Part shown: positions 24,057-31,902 of the stretch, in pieces
How the letters are laid out: each line of letters starts with the position of its first letter
Position numbering within the stretch: the stretch's first letter is position 1
Origin: a virus
DNA: 64,000 bases
Virus record (IMG/VR): IMGVR_UViG_3300030109_003187
Span: 1 to 64,000 of that record
Reading direction: 5' to 3' (one strand)
Notes under the pieces: model-generated
Database searches by the model: none
Told to the model about the DNA's origin: nothing
Seen by the model: the letters and a program-made list of their open reading frames with translations, nothing else
Made by a program: the position numbers and the translations under genes

Positions 24057-25051
24057 GTAGAGACTGGGCAGCATATGCTAAATCAACATACCAATGGGAG
24101 CCGGGGCATGAGAAGATGCTCCGTATTACGAAGACTAGCCTTACCAGTGACTTTGACTTCTGTCCTAAACAGTATCAATACAAGCGTATTCACAGACTAC
24201 CTGAGCCTACTACTGATGCGATGACTAAGGGTACCAATGTACACGACGCTGTAGAATTGTTCTATGACAGCGCTATGCCTATCGTTGAAGAACTATTCAA
24301 ACTAATGCAAAGAGATAAGCGAGAGGAAGCGTTGACTTTGGCATTAAGTATACTACCCGAAAAGGAGTACACATTAGGCGAAGAACCCATCATTGAGACA
24401 AGAATTAGATGGGACTTGGAAAGACTATTATCAACTGGTCCAGAGAAATACTTACCGATTATGAATGAGTTAGAAGTACACGCTCATGTCGATGAAGAGT
24501 TTGAATTCAACGGTGAGATGATACCCGTACCTATACACTATGCAGGGAGCATTGACCGAGGTTTCAGCGAAGAAGAAGGTGTAGCCATCATGGAACTGAA
24601 GACAGGTAAATGGGTGCAATCTAAGGGTAAAGATGATGAGTGGAGCGATTCTAAATTCAAGATGCAATCAATGAGGACCGAGATGGCTTTCTACCAGTAT
24701 CTGTTAAAGAAGGCTGACCACGCATACCAAGATGTAACCCATTGGGGCTGGGTTTATCCAGCAGGCTCTAGTGCTAAACTAGACACATACAATAAGTATG
24801 GCTATCAACAGAGGTCAGTAGACCGAATTATATACGAAACACTGACTACCAGAACAGTAAACACCTATCGAAAAAAGATAGAGAAACTCAAGACAGCCTT
24901 AATTACGGCTTACTTGACAGATGATTTTCCAACAAAACCTAGTACAGGTAAATGCGCTTGGTGCTCTTTTAAGAGTATCTGCCCAAGTTGGGATGGGACA
25001 GATGACCCGCAAGAATACATAAAGAAATACGAGAGTGAACAAAATGAATGA
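24053..25051 (+). CDS. Cas4/RecB-type PD-(D/E)XK nuclease with Fe-S cysteines
   Basis: 332 residues from ATG 24053 (ATGA overlap). Motifs: Cys 37 in FDFCPKQY, GTNVH (60-64), GSID with Asp 168, ELKTGK with Glu 181 and Lys 183, a QY helix near 215, and C-terminal Cys 301, 304 and 310 (CAWCSFKSIC). The one-plus-three Cys layout is that of Cas4/AddB-type nucleases holding a 4Fe-4S cluster. Known role of relatives: 5'-3' resection of DNA ends or flaps, and recombination. Here it lies in a viral replication operon and there is no CRISPR array, so the job is probably replication or recombination. Confidence 0.9.
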   Translation: MSRDWAAYAKSTYQWEPGHEKMLRITKTSLTSDFDFCPKQYQYKRIHRLPEPTTDAMTKGTNVHDAVELFYDSAMPIVEELFKLMQRDKREEALTLALSILPEKEYTLGEEPIIETRIRWDLERLLSTGPEKYLPIMNELEVHAHVDEEFEFNGEMIPVPIHYAGSIDRGFSEEEGVAIMELKTGKWVQSKGKDDEWSDSKFKMQSMRTEMAFYQYLLKKADHAYQDVTHWGWVYPAGSSAKLDTYNKYGYQQRSVDRIIYETLTTRTVNTYRKKIEKLKTALITAYLTDDFPTKPSTGKCAWCSFKSICPSWDGTDDPQEYIKKYESEQNE

Positions 25052-25301
25052 AGATATGATAGGGAGAACAATCGAGGTGCTTTTGTCACCTCTAGTCGAT
25101 AGACCAGTAGATGCTACTTTTACCAAGTTAGGCCAAGGTAGAAACTACTCGGTTGCTATACAGACCAGTTTGTATGAGTTTGATAAGAGCGGTGGGCCAA
25201 AAGGTCCACTTTATCTCAATTTAAACAAATCATTACTGCGAAATATAGACGACCTTGTTGCTACATTGAGAGAAATAGTTGAGAAAGTAAAGCGTGATTG
25301 A
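25044..25301 (+). CDS. hypothetical protein, 85 aa
   Basis: ATG at 25044 overlaps the nuclease stop by eight bases. Beta-rich first two thirds, then a helix with LRNIDDLVATLREIVEKV. No family recognised; it may be an accessory of the nuclease or the primase. Confidence 0.55.
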   Translation: MNEDMIGRTIEVLLSPLVDRPVDATFTKLGQGRNYSVAIQTSLYEFDKSGGPKGPLYLNLNKSLLRNIDDLVATLREIVEKVKRD

Positions 25302-25302
25302 G

Positions 25303-26406
25303 ATGAAAATAGTATTTGATTTTCCTAGGGAGGTGATGGAACTTAGCACCGAGAAGGGTAAAGGTTTCAGAAAACTCGTTAGGTCTAATCAAGACTTAGA
25401 AAGATACTGGGCTGGTAAGAACGGTGTGTCAAACGCCTTCATGACAGTGTATGGCTACAGAGGTTTGCAGCAACCGCACAACAAGCGTGTTGATTTGATG
25501 ACTCCGATTGTCAGACATTTTGTTATGGACTTCGACCCTAAGAATTTCAGGGAAAGGGATAGGCCAGATGTGGAGATAGAGGTTGCGCTTGAGCAGACTA
25601 TGACTCTACACTACCATCTATTAGAAAGAGACATATCACACGCCGTATGGTATAGTGGAGGAGGTTTCCATGTATGGGTCATGCTTGATAAAGAATACAT
25701 GCCGAGTGGACCCAACAGTCTATCAGCAATCAAAGAAGCAGGTATGCAAACAGTCAATGACTGGGTTGTTGCATTAGGTTTGTTTTGCTCAGACCCAGCA
25801 GTCCCATTCGACACTAGTGGTATGATTAGGATACCTAACTCGTATAATGCTAAGAGGGGACTTTGGTCTATACCGCTGTCTACAAACGATATGGAAAGAG
25901 GTATTGATTTCGTAATGGACAAAGCAGAAGATGCAAAGGCTGGTATGATATCTTACGGTACCAAGGGTCTGGAGTTAACTGTTAGGAAGATAAAGGAAAG
26001 AAGCCAAATCTTCAATCCTAACTCAGCACCTATTGACTTACCCACTGCCTCTACAGATGGGGTAATCATACTACCCTGTCTAAACTCAGCGGCTTGTAGG
26101 ATAGGTAGTAACCCTAGTCACGATGCAAGGGTACAACTTGCTAAATTCCTATCGAAACGCCTGAGATATTTCATGCCTGCTTGGAAGTTGACAGAGGAAA
26201 GTAAGGCCAAGCATACCGAAATCATTGTAGACTACATTCGCTCGCTTCAATGGGCTGACTTCAACGAAAGCACTACCCGATACCAAGTAAGCACTATCAT
26301 AGGTACAGATTACCCACAGACATGTTCCATGCTCTGGAAGAAAGGGCTTTGTCTAGGTAAGTGTAGATACTGGGATGGAACAGGCGCTATAACGGAGGAA
26401 GAATAA
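25303..26406 (+). CDS. single-chain archaeal-type primase: PriS-like catalytic part plus PriL-CTD-like Fe-S part
   Basis: 367 residues from ATG 25303; an in-frame GTG at 25294 is an alternative. The N-terminal half shows the AEP catalytic signature: DFD at 76-78 (metal-binding), SGGGFH at 118-123 (SxH motif) and an Arg-Ile-Pro region near 175-178. The C-terminal part starts LPCLNSAAC (Cys 259), continues through SHDARVQLAKFL with His and Arg, and ends YPQTC (Cys 341) and CLGKC (Cys 350, 354): the order of residues in the PriL C-terminal 4Fe-4S domain. In cellular archaea these parts are two proteins, PriS and PriL. The polypeptide would make primers for the PolB. Ends EEE in the next cassette. 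Confidence 0.85.
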   Translation: MKIVFDFPREVMELSTEKGKGFRKLVRSNQDLERYWAGKNGVSNAFMTVYGYRGLQQPHNKRVDLMTPIVRHFVMDFDPKNFRERDRPDVEIEVALEQTMTLHYHLLERDISHAVWYSGGGFHVWVMLDKEYMPSGPNSLSAIKEAGMQTVNDWVVALGLFCSDPAVPFDTSGMIRIPNSYNAKRGLWSIPLSTNDMERGIDFVMDKAEDAKAGMISYGTKGLELTVRKIKERSQIFNPNSAPIDLPTASTDGVIILPCLNSAACRIGSNPSHDARVQLAKFLSKRLRYFMPAWKLTEESKAKHTEIIVDYIRSLQWADFNESTTRYQVSTIIGTDYPQTCSMLWKKGLCLGKCRYWDGTGAITEEE

Positions 26407-26646
26407 ATGTCATTATATTATTGCGAAATATGTGGTAATCGTGTAAGAGCCACTAAGATAATGAAAGACAGGTATGAAAGCCTAGAGGACCCTGTTATTA
26501 TATGCCAATCTTGTAGGTATAACTTGAGAGTTCCCGATGAATTAAAGTGTACCAGAGTAACTAATGCTGGTAAAAGATGCGGTGGTATATTGTTTGACAG
26601 AACCATATCAAAGTGCGCACAATGCAGGAGGAGAGGATATGAGTAA
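26407..26646 (+). CDS. zinc-ribbon protein, 79 aa
   Basis: Two zinc sites: CEIC paired with CQSC, then CTR..RC paired with CAQC. Basic C-terminus. It sits between the primase and the nuclease genes and overlaps the latter by eight bases. Confidence 0.6.
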   Translation: MSLYYCEICGNRVRATKIMKDRYESLEDPVIICQSCRYNLRVPDELKCTRVTNAGKRCGGILFDRTISKCAQCRRRGYE

Positions 26647-27349
26647 AACACCTTTGATAATAGACACTAATGAAAGAGGTCAATTGCACGATGCTGTTAT
26701 TCGTGCTGCTGAGAGACAAGGCTTTCCCACTAAAAAAGAGCACTTACAAGGTATGGGTGATTACAAAGTGGGTAATGCTCACATAGAGTGTAAGAGCCTT
26801 TCAGACCTATTCCAATCTAGCCATAGCGGTCATCTAATGAGGCAGATAGATAACCTAGACGCTAACTGCGAAAGAGTATTCCTTGTCGTACACGGTGACA
26901 TAGCCAAGTATGTAGCACTCTCTAAAAAACAAGGTAGAAATATATCATATTCCAAGGTTATGAATGAACTATTAGGTACATTCGCACGAATAATGGCTGA
27001 CTTCGATTGTCACATATATCGTGCAAAAGACCATTCAGAAGCGGCTATGTTCATAGCCAAACTTCACAGCAAAATGCATAAGCCAGCCAGTAGGCATGGT
27101 GCAAGAGCAGTGACAAGAGTAAGTACCAATGATGTAAGGGCTGATATGCTGATAACCATACCCGGTTTCGGCCCAGACTTGGTAGATAAGTTGCTCGCTA
27201 AGTGCGGTTCTATAGAAGAGATGCTCTACTTAGAATCACTAAAGCAAGTAAAGGGTATGGGTAAAACTTTGAGGCAGCGGTTACTAAATGTACTGACCTC
27301 AGAGGAACCAGTCAAAGTCCAAAAGACATACAATAAGAGAGGGAAATGA
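26639..27349 (+). CDS. XPF/ERCC4-type nuclease with HhH domain
   Basis: 236 residues from ATG 26639 (GGAGGAGAGGATATG), not the upstream in-frame codon at 26564. The N-terminal ERCC4 nuclease fold shows IIDTNER (7-13), GDYKV (40-44) and IECKSLSDL (49-57), a variant of the ERKxxxD active site in which Glu, Lys and Asp are kept. The C-terminal 50 residues hold a helix-hairpin-helix pair (LITIPGFGPDLVDKLL and LKQVKGMGKTLRQRLL). Relatives are structure-specific nucleases (archaeal XPF and the Hef nuclease part) cutting forks and flaps. No helicase domain, so it is a short form. Confidence 0.9.
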   Translation: MSKTPLIIDTNERGQLHDAVIRAAERQGFPTKKEHLQGMGDYKVGNAHIECKSLSDLFQSSHSGHLMRQIDNLDANCERVFLVVHGDIAKYVALSKKQGRNISYSKVMNELLGTFARIMADFDCHIYRAKDHSEAAMFIAKLHSKMHKPASRHGARAVTRVSTNDVRADMLITIPGFGPDLVDKLLAKCGSIEEMLYLESLKQVKGMGKTLRQRLLNVLTSEEPVKVQKTYNKRGK

Positions 27350-28791
27350 AAATGATGGAACACCGAGCAGATAATTACGAATGCGTACATAAATACCCAA
27401 TATTGAAAGGTTATCTTGACCACTTCAATCAGGTAAGTAAGAACAATGAGATACCGGGATTACTATCCTTTTTCTTTATTCTTGGACAGGCTTCTGTAGG
27501 CTATGCAAGAATACCAGTGGGAGGAAGTAACCTTGACCCAAGAGTCAGCGTATTCTGGATACAGGATACTAGGACAGGTAAATCAGCGTCTTATCAGATT
27601 ATAGAAAAGGTATTGAAAGCGGCTGGCCTCAAGTCAATTGACTACAACTCTGGTAACGATGCAGCGTTAGTAGGTACACTGGTACCCGACCCTGATTCGG
27701 AAGACCCAAGAAATCCTGACATGATGGTGAGAGAAGGTATACTTGGGGGTCGTAAAGGTCTGAACTTTGATGAAGGTTCTGTTCTGCTAAAGGGTGGACA
27801 GCACAATGAGAATACTACTTTGTTCTTACAGTCTGCTTTAAACTCAGCAGGGACTGGTCGTAACATTCTAACAAAGCACATGGCAAGAGACACATTCAGT
27901 GTTAAATCTGAGGTGTCACTGTGGATTACTACCTACCCTCCGAAGGGTATCAAGGAGCATGTGCTTGACAAAGGTATCTTCCAGCGTGTCCTCACTTACT
28001 GGAGGCATTGGACACTTGACATGAAGAGAGATGTCAATCACGAATTGGCTGAATCAGTTCACAGTAAGCCAGAGTTTGAAGTATCCTTTGACAAAGTTGC
28101 TGACTTCTTTAGCGAACTTAAGACAAGCCTTAGAGACAGGGTGTTGAAACTCAGCGGCCTTTCTCATTTAGAATGGACAGATATGCACGATGATGACAAA
28201 GAAACTACAGTCATGAGTGTGATGGATAGAATGTTCAAGGTAGACAGTTCGTATAGACCTGCTCTCATTGCGGCTATTGACGAATACTACACTCTAGTAG
28301 AACCAATGGGTCCTGAGAAACAGGGTATCTGTGCATCTTTCATCATGGGTCTACAGAACTATACCAATGTACTGGCTCATCATATGGCTATGATTGAAGG
28401 TACATGGACTGTCCGTGGAGACCATATAGATATGGCTAAGGAAATCTTATTCGACCTATATCAAAATCTAATCCAGTGGCTTGAGTCCGAAGTCAAAGTC
28501 GGCTCCGGCGGTAATGAAAAGAAGAAGATGGAAGGTCACTGGAAGAGCGCATACAATCAATGTGAAAGATTTGACTTTGATGACCAAAGAGGCGTCAACT
28601 GGGTCAAGAAGGCTGAGATGTACAAGGTGTTTGGTAAGTTAGCCAACTTAAGTAGTAAGGGTTCTGTCAACGGTAAGTACAACGATTACGGTGCTAAGAT
28701 GTTCAAAGAAACAAGAGAAGGAGTATCCAAGTATGTCAAACTTAGAGATGACTATGTAAGTAAATCTAAGCAAGACGGGGGCAAAAATTGA
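27346..28791 (+). CDS. P-loop ATPase, candidate replicative helicase
   Basis: 481 residues; ATGA overlap start, with a better-spaced ATG at 27352 as an alternative. Walker A variant DTRTGKS at 74-80 preceded by strand VSVFWI, and a probable Walker B with acidic pair in LNFDEGSVLL (about 138-147). The protein then has a Trp-rich region with SLWITTYPP and FQRVLTYW, which may be sensor and arginine-finger segments, and a basic C-terminal part (about 410-475) that looks like a winged helix. The arrangement recalls DUF3987-type or MCM-like primase-helicases. Since no other replicative helicase is visible, this is the best candidate, but the family assignment is inference. Confidence 0.6.
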   Translation: MKMMEHRADNYECVHKYPILKGYLDHFNQVSKNNEIPGLLSFFFILGQASVGYARIPVGGSNLDPRVSVFWIQDTRTGKSASYQIIEKVLKAAGLKSIDYNSGNDAALVGTLVPDPDSEDPRNPDMMVREGILGGRKGLNFDEGSVLLKGGQHNENTTLFLQSALNSAGTGRNILTKHMARDTFSVKSEVSLWITTYPPKGIKEHVLDKGIFQRVLTYWRHWTLDMKRDVNHELAESVHSKPEFEVSFDKVADFFSELKTSLRDRVLKLSGLSHLEWTDMHDDDKETTVMSVMDRMFKVDSSYRPALIAAIDEYYTLVEPMGPEKQGICASFIMGLQNYTNVLAHHMAMIEGTWTVRGDHIDMAKEILFDLYQNLIQWLESEVKVGSGGNEKKKMEGHWKSAYNQCERFDFDDQRGVNWVKKAEMYKVFGKLANLSSKGSVNGKYNDYGAKMFKETREGVSKYVKLRDDYVSKSKQDGGKN

Positions 28792-28946
28792 TGTCTTCGA
28801 TTTGGGACTTTGAATGCGTATTTTGTGAATCTAAGATAGGAAAAGACATAGGGGGGTACTATATAGGGATGCATTGGAAGAACCCTGTGTTGGTCTGCGA
28901 CTGGTGCAAAATGTGTATGGAGGATGTAGTATGTCAAACATGTTAG
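28791..28946 (+). CDS. mini zinc-binding protein, 51 aa
   Basis: Overlaps the stop of the ATPase gene by one base and the start of the next gene by 16. Cys pairs CVFC, CDWC with KMC, and a terminal CQTC suggest a zinc ribbon. Its overlapping position in the operon supports expression. Confidence 0.5.
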   Translation: MSSIWDFECVFCESKIGKDIGGYYIGMHWKNPVLVCDWCKMCMEDVVCQTC

Positions 28947-29539
28947 CCTTAGATATTGAAACAGCGAATTTCTCTCATGAGATAGGAGGATGGGGTCACA
29001 GTCACTTGTTTGAGCCCACTGTAGTTGCTACTTGGGATGGAGAACAAGGTACTGTTTATTCTAATGAATCAGTATCTAAGTATCTACCCGAAGGTACGAT
29101 TGTCAAGAAAATGCATCCTAAAATTATCGGTGATGACTTGGCGGAGCATGTTGCTAAGGGCGGTATGGTACTAGGTCACAACCTCAAAGGGTTTGACTTA
29201 CCTATCATTCGAGACGCACTAGACTGCTGGACTGCTGGAGACATTATGGCAAAGTCACAGGAACAAGTCTTTGATACATCTGTTTTGCTGAAAAACATAG
29301 TGGGTCATGCAGTACCACTTTCAGACGCCTGTTATCATACTTTAAACAAGGGTAAACTTATGAATAGTCACGATGCCCCAGTGGAGTGGCGTAAGGGTAA
29401 TTACAGCAAAGTCGCTGAATATTGTCTGAAAGACGCCGAACTTGTATACGACCTTTGGAAACATGGTGTTGATGAGGGTATCGTAAAAGCAAGATGCAGA
29501 AAGACAGGGGATGTCAAAGAATACGAGGTGGACTGGTAA
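28931..29539 (+). CDS. DEDDy-type 3'-5' exonuclease (DnaQ/RNase D-like)
   Basis: 202 residues. Exo I LDIETAN with Asp 8 and Glu 10, Exo II HNLKGFDLP with Asp 89, Exo III YCLKD with Tyr 164 and Asp 168: a complete DEDDy active site. ATG at 28931 follows GGAGGATGTAGT; an in-frame codon at 28874 is further upstream inside the overlapping mini-gene. Because PolB has its own proofreading domain, this separate enzyme may trim recombination intermediates, process RNA primers or degrade host nucleic acid. Confidence 0.87.
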   Translation: MSNMLALDIETANFSHEIGGWGHSHLFEPTVVATWDGEQGTVYSNESVSKYLPEGTIVKKMHPKIIGDDLAEHVAKGGMVLGHNLKGFDLPIIRDALDCWTAGDIMAKSQEQVFDTSVLLKNIVGHAVPLSDACYHTLNKGKLMNSHDAPVEWRKGNYSKVAEYCLKDAELVYDLWKHGVDEGIVKARCRKTGDVKEYEVDW

Positions 29540-29688
29540 TGGTTATGATAGTCTGCGAAGTATGTAACAGAGATAATTGGGAAGGAATACGATGTGCTAA
29601 GCACCGAGTATGTAATTCCTGTATAGATTCCATATTGGAAAAACATTTTGAGAGGGAAAACAATGAACGAACAAGAACAGAACATTAG
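29539..29688 (+). CDS. RING-like mini zinc protein, 49 aa
   Basis: Overlaps the exonuclease stop (TAATG) and runs 26 bases into the chaperonin gene. The Cys/His order CEVC, C, H, CNSC over 24 residues is that of a treble-clef or half RING. The acidic/basic C-terminal tail (EKHFERENNERTRTEH) is forced partly by the overlap. Confidence 0.5.
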   Translation: MVMIVCEVCNRDNWEGIRCAKHRVCNSCIDSILEKHFERENNERTRTEH

Positions 29689-31159
29689 TGCAGTAGTGCA
29701 CAATATAAGAGCAGCAAAGAGAACCGTCGGAACAGTGAAAACTACACTTGGTCCGATGGGGATGGACAAGATGATGGTAGACGCTGGTGGTAATGTGATA
29801 GTTACCAACGATGGTGCTACTATATTGCAGGAGTTAGACGCAAGTCACCCTGCCGCTAAGATGGTAGTTGAGGCTGCCAACACACAAGAAAGTATGTGCT
29901 ATGACGGTACTACTAGTACAGTTGTCTTAGCAGGCGAATTACTGGGTAACAGTGAACTCCTGTTCAACAAGGGTCTACACGCCAATGTAATCTGTAGAGG
30001 TTACCGACAGGCTTCTAGGTGGACTACTGAGCATCTTGAGACACTCAAGGTAGATGCTAAAGACCATTTACAGAATGTAGCCAAGACTTCAATTACAGGC
30101 AAAGCGCTTGAATCTAGTATAGAGCATGTAAGTGCACTGTGTGTCGACGCTGTTAAGAAAGCCGGTGGAGAGTTTGAACGCATCCGTGTTCTATGTCAAC
30201 CGGGTGGTAGCCTAGATGATTCATCTTGCTTTAGTGGGGTAGTATTGCACAAAGAGTTCATTCTACCTGCTATGCCTATGAAACCAAACGGTAAGGCTCT
30301 ACTCATCAACACTAGTCTGAGTGACAGTAAAAGCGATGACAATGTGCAACTAAGTTTGGGCTCTGCTGCTGAATATCAACAATACAAGCGACAAACTGGT
30401 CGTGACAACTGGGTCGAAAAAGGGCAACAAATAGCCAATATGCTACCGGATGGCGGTATTGTATTCGTTAGAGATACCGTAAACGAGGTAGTTGCTGCGA
30501 CACTAGCAAAACAAGGTATTTCTCTGGTTCATAGAATTCCTGAGAGTGATATGACCGCTTTATCTAAACTGCTCAACACTACTATAGCCCATACTACAGA
30601 AGACCTACAAGAGGCTGTAGATTGCGATGCAGAGTGTAAGACTATCGGTGACATGAAGTATGTCGTAGTCAAAGGTGAAGGAGAAGTTACTACACTAATT
30701 CTAAGAGGTGCTACTAAGCAGACTCTTGACGAAACTGAGCGTGGCTTTGAAGATGCACTGGGTGTAGTTTGCTTAGCGTACACTACTCTAGGCGTAGTAC
30801 CCGGTGGCGGCTCTGCTTATCTGAATGCAGCCCTCCATCTAAGGCAAAGGGCTGCGGAAGCAGGTGGTAGAGAGCAGATGGCTATCGATGCGTTTGCTGA
30901 GGCTCTTGAGTCCATACCTGCCACTATTGCTGAGAACGCAGGGCATGACCCACTAGACACTGTATTGACTCTAAGAAACGAACATCAACAAGGTAACAGC
31001 GACGCTGGTCCAGATATAGAGAATGGTGGGTCTTGTTCCATGGTAGAAGCCAATGTATGGGAACCACTCAGTTTAGTCAAGCAAGCAGTGCAATCTGCTA
31101 GCGAAGTCACCATCAGCATACTAAGGATAGACGATATCGTAGTAAAGCGTGGCGAGTAG
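29663..31159 (+). CDS. thermosome subunit (group II chaperonin)
   Basis: 498 residues from ATG 29663 (GAGAGGGAAAACA). Family signatures: TLGPMGMDKM (28-37), TNDGATIL with Asp 50, DGTTS with Asp 81 and VPGGGSAY in the C-terminal equatorial part, ending ILRIDDIVVKRGE. Cellular thermosomes have about 540-550 residues; the shortfall is in the apical region and in the missing Gly/Met-rich tail. It forms ATP-driven protein-folding rings. A virus-encoded thermosome is a hallmark of magroviruses. Likely client: the very large tail and fibre proteins encoded in the opposite block, or mixed rings with host subunits (inference). Confidence 0.95.
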   Translation: MNEQEQNISAVVHNIRAAKRTVGTVKTTLGPMGMDKMMVDAGGNVIVTNDGATILQELDASHPAAKMVVEAANTQESMCYDGTTSTVVLAGELLGNSELLFNKGLHANVICRGYRQASRWTTEHLETLKVDAKDHLQNVAKTSITGKALESSIEHVSALCVDAVKKAGGEFERIRVLCQPGGSLDDSSCFSGVVLHKEFILPAMPMKPNGKALLINTSLSDSKSDDNVQLSLGSAAEYQQYKRQTGRDNWVEKGQQIANMLPDGGIVFVRDTVNEVVAATLAKQGISLVHRIPESDMTALSKLLNTTIAHTTEDLQEAVDCDAECKTIGDMKYVVVKGEGEVTTLILRGATKQTLDETERGFEDALGVVCLAYTTLGVVPGGGSAYLNAALHLRQRAAEAGGREQMAIDAFAEALESIPATIAENAGHDPLDTVLTLRNEHQQGNSDAGPDIENGGSCSMVEANVWEPLSLVKQAVQSASEVTISILRIDDIVVKRGE

Positions 31160-31160
31160 A

Positions 31161-31256
31161 ATGAGACTTTGCTCAAAAAGAGATTGTTTCAATCTAGCCC
31201 ATAAAGGATTTAGATACTGCTTAGCGTGTCTCCGTGGAAAAGACGAGGAAGAGTAA
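31161..31256 (+). CDS. mini zinc-knuckle protein, 31 aa
   Basis: Starts one base after the chaperonin stop. C-x4-C-x4-H and YCLAC in 31 residues; ends EEE although no gene follows closely. Basic, and probably nucleic-acid binding by analogy only. Confidence 0.5.
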   Translation: MRLCSKRDCFNLAHKGFRYCLACLRGKDEEE

Positions 31257-31297
31257 CCACTCAAATGTGCTCGTTTTTGAAGAAAAAATACTCAATG

Positions 31298-31309
31298 CAT
31301 TTAAGTATA
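31298..31309 (+). promoter_or_regulatory. possible TATA element
   Basis: ATTTAAGTATAG ends 19-20 bases before the ATG at 31329, and there is no Shine-Dalgarno sequence before that ATG, which suggests a leaderless transcript. An A-rich tract (GAAGAAAAAATA, 31278-31290) lies upstream where a BRE would be. It does not match the 23-nt element of the early blocks. Confidence 0.4.
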
Positions 31310-31328
31310 GTATGTTATACCATAATTT

Positions 31329-31652
31329 ATGGCCGACGAAAAGAGACCAGAAGAGAGCGAGGGAATAGAGATTCCTGATATTGACGAAATGGAAGCAGGA
31401 ATTCCAAACTTAATAGAATCAGGAGTTATAAAAATAACAGGTAAAATAGAAGAGTGGAATTTAGAAGATGTACTGCGTATGTTTGATAATCTCATATGTA
31501 ATGGGGATTTCAAATCATACTTAGATGAAGATGTAGATTTTAAAGAAGCAAAGGATTTAGCGTGGGAGTTATATGAAATGATATACATTGCCTCTGATGT
31601 AATTTATAGAAACTATTTACAGAAGGAATGGGCAGAACAACTACCTTCCTAA
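31329..31652 (+). CDS. hypothetical acidic protein, 107 aa
   Basis: Last plus-strand gene, separated from the replication operon by 72 bases and probably with its own promoter. Acidic N-terminus, then two or three helices with aromatic residues. It ends 12 bases inside the convergent minus-strand gene. Its separate promoter at the switch between early and late blocks makes a regulatory role possible; unproven. Confidence 0.6.
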   Translation: MADEKRPEESEGIEIPDIDEMEAGIPNLIESGVIKITGKIEEWNLEDVLRMFDNLICNGDFKSYLDEDVDFKEAKDLAWELYEMIYIASDVIYRNYLQKEWAEQLPS

Positions 31653-31898
31653 CTTCTCAGCCATTTGTCTGAGATAACGGGACAAGCGACCATTGGCCTT
31701 CTTGGACAAGGGTTCAGCCTTGCGCTTACGAACACCCTTGAATCCAAGTTGGCCGTGGAACCTTATGTAGCCACAGAAAGAACATTCGTGAAGCACTACT
31801 GGTTCACCTGTCAGGTATTTGCCTGAGATTGTCAAAGGTAGTGAGAGCCTATTACAGTTCTCGCACTTATGCCTAAGCATTTCTACTAATCTACCCAT
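31641..31898 (-). CDS. zinc-ribbon protein, 85 aa
   Basis: CENC near residue 12 and CSFC near residue 39 form a zinc ribbon; the C-terminal third is very basic (KGVRKRKAEPLSKKANGR). Last gene of the late block. Possible DNA-binding late regulator or a small virion protein. Confidence 0.65.
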   Translation of the reverse strand: MGRLVEMLRHKCENCNRLSLPLTISGKYLTGEPVVLHECSFCGYIRFHGQLGFKGVRKRKAEPLSKKANGRLSRYLRQMAEKLGR

Positions 31899-31902
31899 AC
31901 TA

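Noticed and set aside
24053-25051. Cas4-like nuclease considered as part of a CRISPR-Cas system
   Set aside because: No Cas1, Cas2, effector or repeat array is present; the gene sits in a replication operon.
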